A stretch of DNA of 16,433 bases from Devosia sp. (lineage in GTDB: Bacteria > Pseudomonadota > Alphaproteobacteria > Rhizobiales > Devosiaceae), in contig JAQGKG010000163.1 of assembly GCA_028290245.1 (NCBI GenBank), forward strand, positions 1-16,433, read 5' to 3'. Within the stretch, counting starts at the first letter, position 1, and each line of letters opens with the position of its first letter. The notes beneath the pieces are model-generated. The model saw nothing but the letters and a program-made list of their open reading frames with translations. It did not search any database and was not told where the DNA came from. A program made the position numbers and the translations under genes. Below, piece after piece: positions 7,225 to 13,043 of the stretch.

Positions 7225-7818
7225 TCACGGTCCTTTCACGGGCCAACGGCTGACTGCTTCTTCCCAATGCTTGCGGCACAGCGAGACATAGACCGACTTT
7301 TCAATCGCAACCTGTTCGCCATCGGTCAAGACGCGACCATCGGCGTTCTGGCGCACCACCATGGTGGCCTTGGAACCGCATTCGCAAATGGTGCGAATTT
7401 CGCGCAGTTCATCAGCAATGGCCAGCAATTGCTGGGAGCCGGGGAACAGCTTGCCCTGAAAATCGGTGCGCAGGCCAAAGCACATCACCGGAATACGGAG
7501 ACGGTCGCTGACGCGGGCTAATTGCCAGACCTGATCGGCTGTGAGGAACTGCGCTTCATCGACAAAGACGCAATCGACCTTGCCGTTTTCGGTCTCTTCC
7601 CGAATGGTGCTGAACAGGTCGTCCTCGGACGAATAAAGGTCTGCCGGCTCGGAGATGCCGATGCGCGACGAGATCAGGCCGGCGCCGTTTGTCACATAAA
7701 GCGAGGATGTATAGAGCAGCGGCCGCATGCCGCGCTCGCGGTAGTTATAGGCGGCCTGCAGCAGCAAGGTGGACTTGCCGGCATTCATCGCCGCATAGGA
7801 AAAATAGAGCTTGGCCAT
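7225..7818 (-). CDS. tdk: Thymidine kinase
   Basis: This 197-residue type II thymidine kinase phosphorylates thymidine to dTMP in the salvage pathway. The P-loop is AAMNAGKST (about 9-17), and the Walker B/catalytic segment is FVDEAQFL (about 85-92, with Asp87 and the catalytic-base Glu88). The lasso/zinc region has Cys145, Cys147, Cys181 and His184 (ICECGSKA and SLCRKHW). The thymidine-binding segment lies near VAIEKSVYVSLC. Length matches E. coli Tdk (about 205). ATG 7818 begins MAKLYFSYAAMNAGKS, as in alphaproteobacterial homologues. A much longer in-frame opening to 8406 crosses a terminator and has no homologous look. It is the first gene of an operon with the thioesterase. A strong terminator stands 57-85 bp upstream. 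Confidence 0.95.
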   Translation of the reverse strand: MAKLYFSYAAMNAGKSTLLLQAAYNYRERGMRPLLYTSSLYVTNGAGLISSRIGISEPADLYSSEDDLFSTIREETENGKVDCVFVDEAQFLTADQVWQLARVSDRLRIPVMCFGLRTDFQGKLFPGSQQLLAIADELREIRTICECGSKATMVVRQNADGRVLTDGEQVAIEKSVYVSLCRKHWEEAVSRWPVKGP

Positions 7819-7874
7819 GCCTCGTTGTGCCGGAGCCAGTGTCGCCACGCGAGAGCTAAAGACCGGTGCTCCAC

Positions 7875-7903
7875 AAAAAAGAGGCCGCCCGACGGGGGCG
7901 GCC
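7875..7903 (-). terminator. Rho-independent terminator upstream of tdk with no gene before it
   Basis: The stem GGCCGCCC (7883-7890) pairs with GGGCGGCC (7896-7903), with a 5-nt loop. Read on the minus strand it is followed by TCTTTTTTG, an intrinsic terminator. Tdk begins only 57 bp further on. The rest of the 324 bp gap between tdk and the DUF2147 gene (7819-8142) holds no convincing coding sequence on either strand. The hairpin therefore ends either an unannotated small RNA or a tdk leader transcript. Confidence 0.8.
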
Positions 7904-8142
7904 AGAAAAGCCGAGGTATCGGCGGAGAGCCGGGGTTGGCGGCCAGACTCTCCAATAGGCCGGGCGCGACGTTGGGGAACGTGGGGCGCGGCAGGTCCGG
8001 GCCGATGGGGATGGGCCGGGAACACGAGTGAGGCTAGGATGGTTTGATGACACGGGCGTGACAGCTCGGCGGGGCTGGTGTTCAGGTCCGGTTCAGCGAG
8101 GCGCTGGCAAGGTTGGCGCATTCCCGGTTTGGAGTTTTGGCG

Positions 8143-8526
8143 ATGTTGAAAGCAGTTTTGGTTGTTGGCGCGGTAGCGCTGCTGGCGCAGCCGGCGATGG
8201 CATCGCCGGTCGGGACCTGGGAAATCGAGATGCGAGATTCCCGGTACAATGTCGAGATGTGCGGTGACGACGGCACGCAGCTGTGTGGCACACTGATCTG
8301 GCTGGGCAATGGCGCCGATAACGCCGAGAACATGCCCTATCTCAATACGCTGATGATCGACCATGCGAGCCCGGTGGGACCAGGGGAGTGGAAGGGCGAC
8401 CTGCATATTTATGGGCAGACGGCTGGTGGGACGATCACCCAGGTGAGCGAGGACCAGATCACGCTGCAGGGCTGCGTGCTGGGGATTATTTGCAAGACGT
8501 ATCAGATGTATCGGTATGCGGAGTAG
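8143..8526 (+). CDS. Secreted DUF2147 domain protein
   Basis: This 127-residue protein has a signal peptide (about 1-20, AMA cleavage) followed by a DUF2147-type domain. The domain opens SPVGTWEIEMRDSRYNVEMC, then CGTLIWLG, then ITLQGCVLGIICKTYQMYRY near the end. The family is small, exported and of uncertain function, with a conserved G-x-W start and an LCG-x-(I/L)-x-W core (Cys40 and Cys48 here). ATG 8143 has GGAG with 8 nt spacing. An in-frame ATG at 8113 would bury the signal peptide and has no ribosome site. It is convergent with the DMT exporter gene with only 6 bp between stops. Confidence 0.8.
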   Translation: MLKAVLVVGAVALLAQPAMASPVGTWEIEMRDSRYNVEMCGDDGTQLCGTLIWLGNGADNAENMPYLNTLMIDHASPVGPGEWKGDLHIYGQTAGGTITQVSEDQITLQGCVLGIICKTYQMYRYAE

Positions 8527-8532
8527 GCGAAG

Positions 8533-9435
8533 TCAGTTCGTCAACTTTGCCTGTCGTTTGGCCCAGAGCGGGGGCAGGGCTTCGACGGCCAGGATGGCGA
8601 CGAAGATGAGGGCGGCACCGGCGTAGCCGATGGGCGGCAGGCGTTCGTTGAGGAAAATGGCGCCGCCGATGGCCGCGAACAGGCTTTCGGATGACAGGAT
8701 AATCGCGGCGTTGGCCGAGGGCAGGTGCTGTTGGCCGACGGCTTGCAGGGTGAAGGCGATGGCGGTGGAGAAAATGCCGGCATAGGCCAGTTCTTCCCAG
8801 CCGCCCATGATGCCGGCGATGGTGGGCGCTTCGAAGATGAAAGCGGCCAGCAGGGCGACGCCGCCGGCGAGCAAAAAGCTGATGCAGGAGACGAGAATGG
8901 GCTGGCTGGTGGTGCGGGCGATGTAGCCGAGCATCATGACCTGGATGGCCCAGAATACGGCGCTTCCGACGACCAGCGCATCACCGGCATTGAGCGTGTC
9001 GAGCCCGCCGCCGTTGAGATAGTAGATGCCGACTAGCGCCAGCGGGACGCCGACCCAGATGACCGGATGCGGCCAGGCGCGGAACACAAATAGCCCGATC
9101 AGCGGCACCAGCAAAACGTAGAGGCTGGTGAGGAAGCCGCCATTGGTGACGGTGGTGGTGAGCAGGCCGACCTGTTGCAGCCAGGAGCCGAGCATGAGGG
9201 CCAGACTCATGGCGGCTATGAACCACCATTGGCGTTGTGTGAGCGGTTGCGGACGCGGGGTGCGGCGGGTGAGGAAGATCGCCAGTGGCAGGATAACGAC
9301 GCCCCCGAGCAGGTTGCGCACGCCTATGAAGGTCAGCGGCCCCATGGTTTCCATGGCGGATTTTTGCACCACGAAAGCAAAGCCCCAGAGGGTGGTGCAG
9401 ATCAGCAGCATGAGGATGGCGACGGGGCGGGACAT
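8533..9435 (-). CDS. DMT superfamily transporter (EamA domains)
   Basis: This 300-residue integral inner-membrane protein has about ten hydrophobic helices arranged as two EamA repeats (about 5-140 and 150-290). The N-terminal motif LLICTTLWGFAFVVQKSAM and the second-half signature around SSESLFAAIGGAIFLNERLP are characteristic of drug/metabolite exporters. Substrates in this family range from amino acids to purines, and nothing here fixes one. ATG 9435 starts the first helix; the ribosome site is weak (AGAGAA). It is transcribed in the same direction as the class V aminotransferase 211 bp upstream. A hairpin and a palindromic repeat element lie between, so it is probably not the same operon. 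Confidence 0.9.
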   Translation of the reverse strand: MSRPVAILMLLICTTLWGFAFVVQKSAMETMGPLTFIGVRNLLGGVVILPLAIFLTRRTPRPQPLTQRQWWFIAAMSLALMLGSWLQQVGLLTTTVTNGGFLTSLYVLLVPLIGLFVFRAWPHPVIWVGVPLALVGIYYLNGGGLDTLNAGDALVVGSAVFWAIQVMMLGYIARTTSQPILVSCISFLLAGGVALLAAFIFEAPTIAGIMGGWEELAYAGIFSTAIAFTLQAVGQQHLPSANAAIILSSESLFAAIGGAIFLNERLPPIGYAGAALIFVAILAVEALPPLWAKRQAKLTN

Positions 9436-9464
9436 AGTTATTGTTCTCTGAAGTTTCAGTCGAC

Positions 9465-9563
9465 ACCCTCCCCCTTGCGGGGAGGGTCAGGGAGGGGGGG
9501 CGTTTGGGCCGGATATCGGGGCTAAACGCACCCCCACCTAGCCTCCCCCGTCAAGGGGGAGGT
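9465..9563. repeat. REP/BIME-like bipartite palindromic element
   Basis: Left arm 9465-9507 and right arm 9522-9563 form an imperfect inverted repeat of about 42 bp around a 14-nt centre. Each arm has its own hairpin: ACCCTCCCC/GGGGAGGGT (9-bp stem, 9465-9487) and CCTCCCCC/GGGGGAGG (8-bp stem, 9542-9562). The inner part pairs GCGTTT with AAACGC. A related half element in the opposite orientation is at 15411-15460. It may serve as a transcript-end structure for neighbours or be a non-autonomous repeat. Confidence 0.75.
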
Positions 9564-9624
9564 ACCGATCGGGTTTGCGGGGCGCCTGGGCCATTCGGGC
9601 GCAGCCCTCATGGCCACGAGCGCT

Positions 9625-9649
9625 TAAATCGCTCCACTGGAGCGATTTA
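9625..9649 (-). terminator. Perfect stem-loop containing the stop codon of the class V aminotransferase
   Basis: TAAATCGCTCC (9625-9635 when read as a stem) pairs with GGAGCGATTTA (9639-9649), an 11-bp perfect stem with a 3-nt loop. The TAA stop of the 9647-10894 gene lies inside one arm. There is no long T-run after it on the minus strand, so it could protect the mRNA 3' end rather than act as a classical intrinsic terminator. Confidence 0.55.
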
Positions 9650-10894
9650 TCCCTGCGGGCCGCGATCGAGCTCAGCATCCAGCGCAGCGATCAATTGCTG
9701 GATCTCCTCCGGCGTCGTGTAGTGGACGAACGACAGGCGCAAGACGCCGTGGTTGGGGTCGATGCCGACGGCTTCTAGGAGGCGGTAGGCGTAGAAGTGG
9801 CCGCCGCTGGCCATGATGTTGTGGTTGGCGAGGCGGGTGGCGACGACGGCGCCGGGTTCGCTGAGGCCGAGGGCGATGGTGGGCGCGCGGGTGGCGGCGT
9901 CGTCGGGGCCGATGATGCGGACGGTGTTTTTGCCGCGCAGGTAATCGAGCAGCGGCGTTGCCAGGGCGATTTCCTGGGCGCGCATGGCGGCGTGGGCGCG
10001 GCGGAACGGGTTTGTCCCCTCGACGCTGTAACCTGCGATTTCGGCGACGGTTTCGAGATAGTCGACGATGCCGGAAGCTGCCGCGATCTGGGCGTGGTCG
10101 GGACCGGCCGGGGTCAGGCGGTAGCGCGGCTTGGCTTCGTTGAAGTAGTGGCCCTGATTGGGCAGCGACATGGCAAGCTCTGGGCGCACGGCCATGACAC
10201 CCTGGTGCGGGCCGTAGACCTTGTAAGCAGAGAAGAAATAGATGTCGGCGCCGAGGGCTGCGAGATCGGGCAGGCCATGCGGGGCGTAGCTGACGCCATC
10301 GATAATGGTGACGGCACCGACGGCTTTGGCGCGAGAGGCGATCTCGGCTACCGGGTTGATCTCGCCGGAAATGTTGGAGCAATGCGGCGCGGCGATAAGC
10401 TTGACCTTGGCATCGAGCAGCTTGTCGAGTTCGGCCAGCGACAGGCGGCCGGTGTCGGGATCGACCTTCCACTCGCGGATTTCGGCGCCCATTTTGGCCA
10501 GCCGGCGCCAGGTTCCGCTATTGGCTTCATGGTCCTGATTGGTGACGATGACGACGTCGCCGGGCTTGAGCCAACCAGCGAAGGCATTGCCCAGCACATA
10601 GGTGTTTGCGGAGGATGATGGGCCGAAATGGATCCAGTCGGCGGTGACGTTGAGCGCCTGCGCCATGCGCTCGAAGCTTAGGTCCATCGCTTCGCCGCCA
10701 GCGCGGGAGGCGGGATAGATGCCGTAGGGCTGGACTTTGGTGGCGCGGAAGAAATGGTTGAGCTTGTCGAGCACGGCGCGCGAGGTGTAGGAGCCGCCGG
10801 CATTTTCGAAGAACGCCTGGCCCTTGAGGCTGGGTTCGGAAAAGGCGGGGAAATTGGCGCGCAGGCGGGCCGGGTCGAGGGGCAGGGCGGTCAT
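9647..10894 (-). CDS. Class V aminotransferase / cysteine desulfurase-like protein
   Basis: This 415-residue PLP-dependent fold-type I enzyme is probably cytoplasmic. Visible hallmarks are FFENAGGSYTSRAVLD (substrate loop near 28-43), the PLP-stacking HEANSG (His122), IIDGVSYAPHG (Asp199 contacts the pyridine N) and FSAYKVYGPHQGVM with the Schiff-base Lys225. The C-terminal small domain ends with LRLSFVHYTTPEEIQQLIAAL. The pattern fits the cysteine desulfurase-like group (VC1184 type) rather than IscS or SufS. No clear catalytic Cys loop is seen, and no isc/suf or nif genes flank it, so sulfur transfer is unproven. ATG 10894 has a poor ribosome site (GGATAG). It starts downstream of a terminator that ends the neighbouring gene. 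Confidence 0.85.
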   Translation of the reverse strand: MTALPLDPARLRANFPAFSEPSLKGQAFFENAGGSYTSRAVLDKLNHFFRATKVQPYGIYPASRAGGEAMDLSFERMAQALNVTADWIHFGPSSSANTYVLGNAFAGWLKPGDVVIVTNQDHEANSGTWRRLAKMGAEIREWKVDPDTGRLSLAELDKLLDAKVKLIAAPHCSNISGEINPVAEIASRAKAVGAVTIIDGVSYAPHGLPDLAALGADIYFFSAYKVYGPHQGVMAVRPELAMSLPNQGHYFNEAKPRYRLTPAGPDHAQIAAASGIVDYLETVAEIAGYSVEGTNPFRRAHAAMRAQEIALATPLLDYLRGKNTVRIIGPDDAATRAPTIALGLSEPGAVVATRLANHNIMASGGHFYAYRLLEAVGIDPNHGVLRLSFVHYTTPEEIQQLIAALDAELDRGPQG

Positions 10895-10939
10895 GGTCTA
10901 TCCAGTCGATGGGTTGCCGATTGGATAGGGGATGGAGAC

Positions 10940-10975
10940 GAAAAAGCAAACCCCGGCTGTTGAGAGCCGGGGTTT
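10940..10975 (-). terminator. Rho-independent terminator of the Spy/CpxP-like gene
   Basis: AAACCCCGGCT (10948-10958) pairs with AGCCGGGGTTT (10965-10975), an 11-bp stem with a 6-nt loop. On the minus strand it is followed by GCTTTTTCG. It lies just past the stop of the 10986-11630 gene. Confidence 0.8.
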
Positions 10976-10985
10976 GTGCAGCTAT

Positions 10986-11630
10986 TTAGCCATTGGCTGG
11001 GGGAGGCGTTGGCGCATCGGCTGGAGATTCCGGAGCGCCGGGGCCGCCACGCTGGCCGTCGTTATGGCCACCCTTGCCGAAGCCACCGCCGGGCATGCCG
11101 CCTTCGCGGTCGGGACGCTGCGGAGTGAGGCCAGCGAGTTGGTCTGCGGTAAGGCTGTCAAAGAACGCCTTGGCGGAGGGCTGCACGGATTTGAGCGCGT
11201 CGAGACGTGCGGTCTGGATGGCGATGTCATTGTCGAGGCGTTCGGCCAGGTTTGGCGCGACCGGGGTCTCGCCCTCGACTGGAGGCGTCGGGCGTAGGCC
11301 TTCGGTTGCGGTCTCGAATTTGGTCGCAGCCGAGATGGCCTGGGTCTTGAAGGTGTCGAACAGCGGCTGCTGCTCGGCGGTAAGTTCAACCCGCTGGCTC
11401 AGGCGAACCAGTGCGAGTTCCTTGGCATCGGCACCACGCTCGAAGCCGAGGATGTTGCCGCCCTTGTGGCCGTCGCCGCGCGGACCCTGATTGTGCCGGC
11501 CAAAATTATTGTGCTTCTCGGCCTGGGCGGTCGGTGCGGGAGCTTCTTGTGCGAATGTCGGAGCAATGGCGGAGAGACCGATGGTGGCGGTCATCATTGC
11601 CACAAGTACGGTTTTGGAGATCGTCTTCAC
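10986..11630 (-). CDS. Spy/CpxP-like periplasmic LTxxQ-motif protein
   Basis: This is a 214-residue exported protein starting at GTG 11630, with AAGGA about 8 nt upstream. It has a signal peptide (about 1-28, SAIAPTFAQ cleavage), then a His/Gly-rich segment (about 39-60). A helical middle carries two LTxxQ signatures: LTAEQQPLFDTFK (about 83-95) and LTADQLAGL (about 160-168). The tail is very Gly/Pro/Asp-rich (about 172-214). Spy and CpxP are periplasmic ATP-independent chaperones or stress sensors; the LTxxQ spacing here fits that family, but the low-complexity ends are unusual. The His-rich patches could bind metal, which is a guess. The longer frame from 11768 lacks a ribosome site and would bury the signal peptide. 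Confidence 0.8.
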   Translation of the reverse strand: MKTISKTVLVAMMTATIGLSAIAPTFAQEAPAPTAQAEKHNNFGRHNQGPRGDGHKGGNILGFERGADAKELALVRLSQRVELTAEQQPLFDTFKTQAISAATKFETATEGLRPTPPVEGETPVAPNLAERLDNDIAIQTARLDALKSVQPSAKAFFDSLTADQLAGLTPQRPDREGGMPGGGFGKGGHNDGQRGGPGAPESPADAPTPPPANG

Positions 11631-11766
11631 GGGTAGGTCCTTTGCATGGGAGCCGGTTAACCCGGCGTGGTTGAACCTAGAGGACGCCACCTGTTCCTGA
11701 CCTTGCGAGAGGATGAAGAGTTGGTCACGTTGGTAAGGAAGGGGCTGATTCGGCTGGATTAAGCGC

Positions 11767-11797
11767 AAAAAAAATGGGCCAGCGCGAGGCTGGCCCA
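11767..11797 (-). terminator. Rho-independent terminator of the 99-aa membrane protein gene
   Basis: TGGGCCAGC (11775-11783) pairs with GCTGGCCCA (11789-11797), a 9-bp stem with a 5-nt loop. It is followed on the minus strand by eight T residues. It lies 29 bp after the TGA at 11827. Confidence 0.9.
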
Positions 11798-11826
11798 GTT
11801 AAAGTCTGGTCAGAGAGAAATGGAGA

Positions 11827-12126
11827 TCAGCCCTCGCCGCGGCCTGGGGACCAGTGACGAGGGGCGCGCCGGCGCGCAGGGGCGTCGACCGGCAGGTTGC
11901 CGCGCAAGGCAAAACGCGCGACTTCGTACATGACCGCAATGACGAGGATGGTCAGCGGAACCATGAACACCGCGATTTGGGTGTCCGGCTGGCTGGCCAG
12001 GTTAGCGGCTGTCGCAGGGGTTACGCCGGCCATCAAGGCCGCCGCCGCTCCGCCAGTCACCAGAGCTGTGGTGGCAATGGCGAGGCGCCTGAAACTTTTC
12101 GGCTGGGGGGACGTAGATTTGTGCAT
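11827..12126 (-). CDS. Small predicted membrane protein, unrecognised
   Basis: This 99-residue protein has a basic N-terminus (KSFRR), then an Ala/Gly-rich hydrophobic segment (about 15-40, ATTALVTGGAAAALMAG) that could be a signal peptide ending at ATAA. A strong transmembrane helix follows (about 51-70, IAVFMVPLTILVIAVMYEVA), and the tail is Arg/Pro-rich and cytoplasmic if the positive-inside rule holds. I do not recognise a family. ATG 12126 has no clear ribosome site. A -10-like TATAAC occurs about 35 bp upstream. A strong terminator follows it, supporting a real transcription unit. It is divergent from the DUF4864 gene. Confidence 0.6.
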   Translation of the reverse strand: MHKSTSPQPKSFRRLAIATTALVTGGAAAALMAGVTPATAANLASQPDTQIAVFMVPLTILVIAVMYEVARFALRGNLPVDAPARRRAPRHWSPGRGEG

Positions 12127-12273
12127 GGGATCAACGTCGAACCTTGTCGTTGCGATGGACGTTATAAGGCCACCGGAATGCGGTTCGAGTTTGTGTCGAA
12201 TTTGGTCAGCCGCGTACCATTTGAAGGCGAAACTGTGGCGAGGGTCGCTGCAGCCTAACGACAGGAGTCGGTT

Positions 12274-12693
12274 ATGCGCGTGATTTTCGCCTTTGCTATA
12301 ATGATGTTTGCCTTGGCTGTGCCCGCTTTAGCGCAGTCCGATGACACGCCGTGGCGGGCCAGCGTGACCGGGCAAATCGAGGCTTTTCGCGCCGGTGATG
12401 GGGCCAAGGCGTTGACGTTCGCCGGCGAGGTGTTCCGGACGCAATTCGAGGGAAAGCCGGAGGCGTTTTATGCCGCGATCGCCGCGTCGGGATATTCGGC
12501 GATCGTGGAGTCGCGGTCGCACAGTTTTGGTGAATTCAACAAGGTGAGCGATACGTCGGTGCTGCAGGTGGTCGAGTTCGTCGGGCCGGACCAGTCACTG
12601 TATGAGGCGATGTATCAACTGGCGGACGAGCCGGGCGAGGGCTGGCGGGTGATCGGCGTGGCGCTGAAGAAGCAGGCCGGCATCGCTGTATAG
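12274..12693 (+). CDS. Secreted DUF4864 domain protein
   Basis: This 139-residue protein has a signal peptide (about 1-20, ALA cleavage before QSDD) and a compact domain of the DUF4864 type. It reads WRASVTGQIEAFRAGDGAKA, then FRTQFEGKPEAFYAAIAASG, then YSAIVESRSHSFGE, with the C-terminal strand GWRVIGVALKK. The family has an NTF2-like look and is common in Rhizobiales and Rhodobacterales; the function is unknown. ATG 12274 has ACAGGAG with 6 nt spacing. Its stop is 30 bp from the stop of the convergent 63-aa gene. Confidence 0.8.
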   Translation: MRVIFAFAIMMFALAVPALAQSDDTPWRASVTGQIEAFRAGDGAKALTFAGEVFRTQFEGKPEAFYAAIAASGYSAIVESRSHSFGEFNKVSDTSVLQVVEFVGPDQSLYEAMYQLADEPGEGWRVIGVALKKQAGIAV

Positions 12694-12723
12694 GGTCGAT
12701 ACCGGCGCGCTGAGGGCGGCAGT

Positions 12724-12915
12724 TCAATCATAGGCGTGGACGCCTGCGTGGTGGCTGTGGGTTCGCGGGCGATGCGAGAGCAGGGTGCGGATTGCGCCGG
12801 AGAGTGGCATCATCAGGCCGCTGAGGCGTCGGGTCTTTTTGACCGGTGTGGTAGCGGTGGGTTCTTCCCAAGCTTGGTTGTAGACTTGCTTGAAAAAATA
12901 ACTTGCGGGAATCAT
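12724..12915 (-). CDS. Orphan 63-residue protein under LacI-type operators
   Basis: This small protein starts MIPASYFFKQVYNQAWEEP, continues with a Thr/Lys/Arg-rich stretch, a short hydrophobic patch (LSGLMMPLSGAI) and a His-rich tail (THSHHAGVHAYD). I do not assign a family. Support for a real gene is good: ATG 12915 has an AAAGGA ribosome site with about 8 nt spacing, and an operator palindrome (12927-12942) sits directly on its upstream side. Two more palindromes lie further up, in the gap shared with the divergent LacI gene. It is net basic and probably cytoplasmic or membrane-associated. A longer frame from 12954 would read through the operator and is rejected. Confidence 0.65.
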   Translation of the reverse strand: MIPASYFFKQVYNQAWEEPTATTPVKKTRRLSGLMMPLSGAIRTLLSHRPRTHSHHAGVHAYD

Positions 12916-12926
12916 TCTTGGTTTCC

Positions 12927-12942
12927 TTTGAATCGGTTCAAA
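12927..12942. promoter_or_regulatory. LacI-type operator 1
   Basis: TTTGAATCGGTTCAAA is a 16-bp palindrome with a single mismatched pair and the central CG typical of LacI-family sites. It overlaps the 5' edge of the ribosome site of the 63-aa gene, a position suited to blocking its expression. Confidence 0.75.
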
Positions 12943-12959
12943 CTGCGGTGGCAATGCGC

Positions 12960-12975
12960 CTTGAACCGGTTCAAA
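12960..12975. promoter_or_regulatory. LacI-type operator 2 (best match)
   Basis: CTTGAACCGGTTCAAA contains the perfect 14-bp palindrome TTGAACCGGTTCAA (12961-12974). Its centre is 33 bp from that of operator 1, about three helical turns, so repressors could sit on the same DNA face. Confidence 0.8.
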
Positions 12976-13007
12976 TTGCTCTCGTGACTTGCCGGAGTCA
13001 AGCAGAA

Positions 13008-13023
13008 TTTGAACCGATACAAA
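13008..13023. promoter_or_regulatory. LacI-type operator 3, overlapping the likely lacI-type promoter
   Basis: TTTGAACCGATACAAA has one perfect half-site and a degenerate second half. It covers a candidate -35 (TTGAAC, 13009-13014), followed after 17 bp by TATGTC (13032-13037). That promoter would start transcription at about 13044, the ATG of the repressor, giving a leaderless mRNA. Autorepression is therefore plausible. Confidence 0.6.
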
Positions 13024-13043
13024 AGACGTGCTATGTCAAGGGC

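Noticed and set aside
7819..8406. In-frame N-terminal extension of thymidine kinase
   Set aside because: It crosses a strong terminator, is Pro/Arg-rich with no homologous character, and the family start MAKLYFSYAAMNAG is at 7818.
9797..10618. 273-residue Gly/Asp-rich plus-strand frame inside the class V aminotransferase
   Set aside because: It is a composition artefact antisense to a gene with clear PLP motifs, with no ribosome site or domain.
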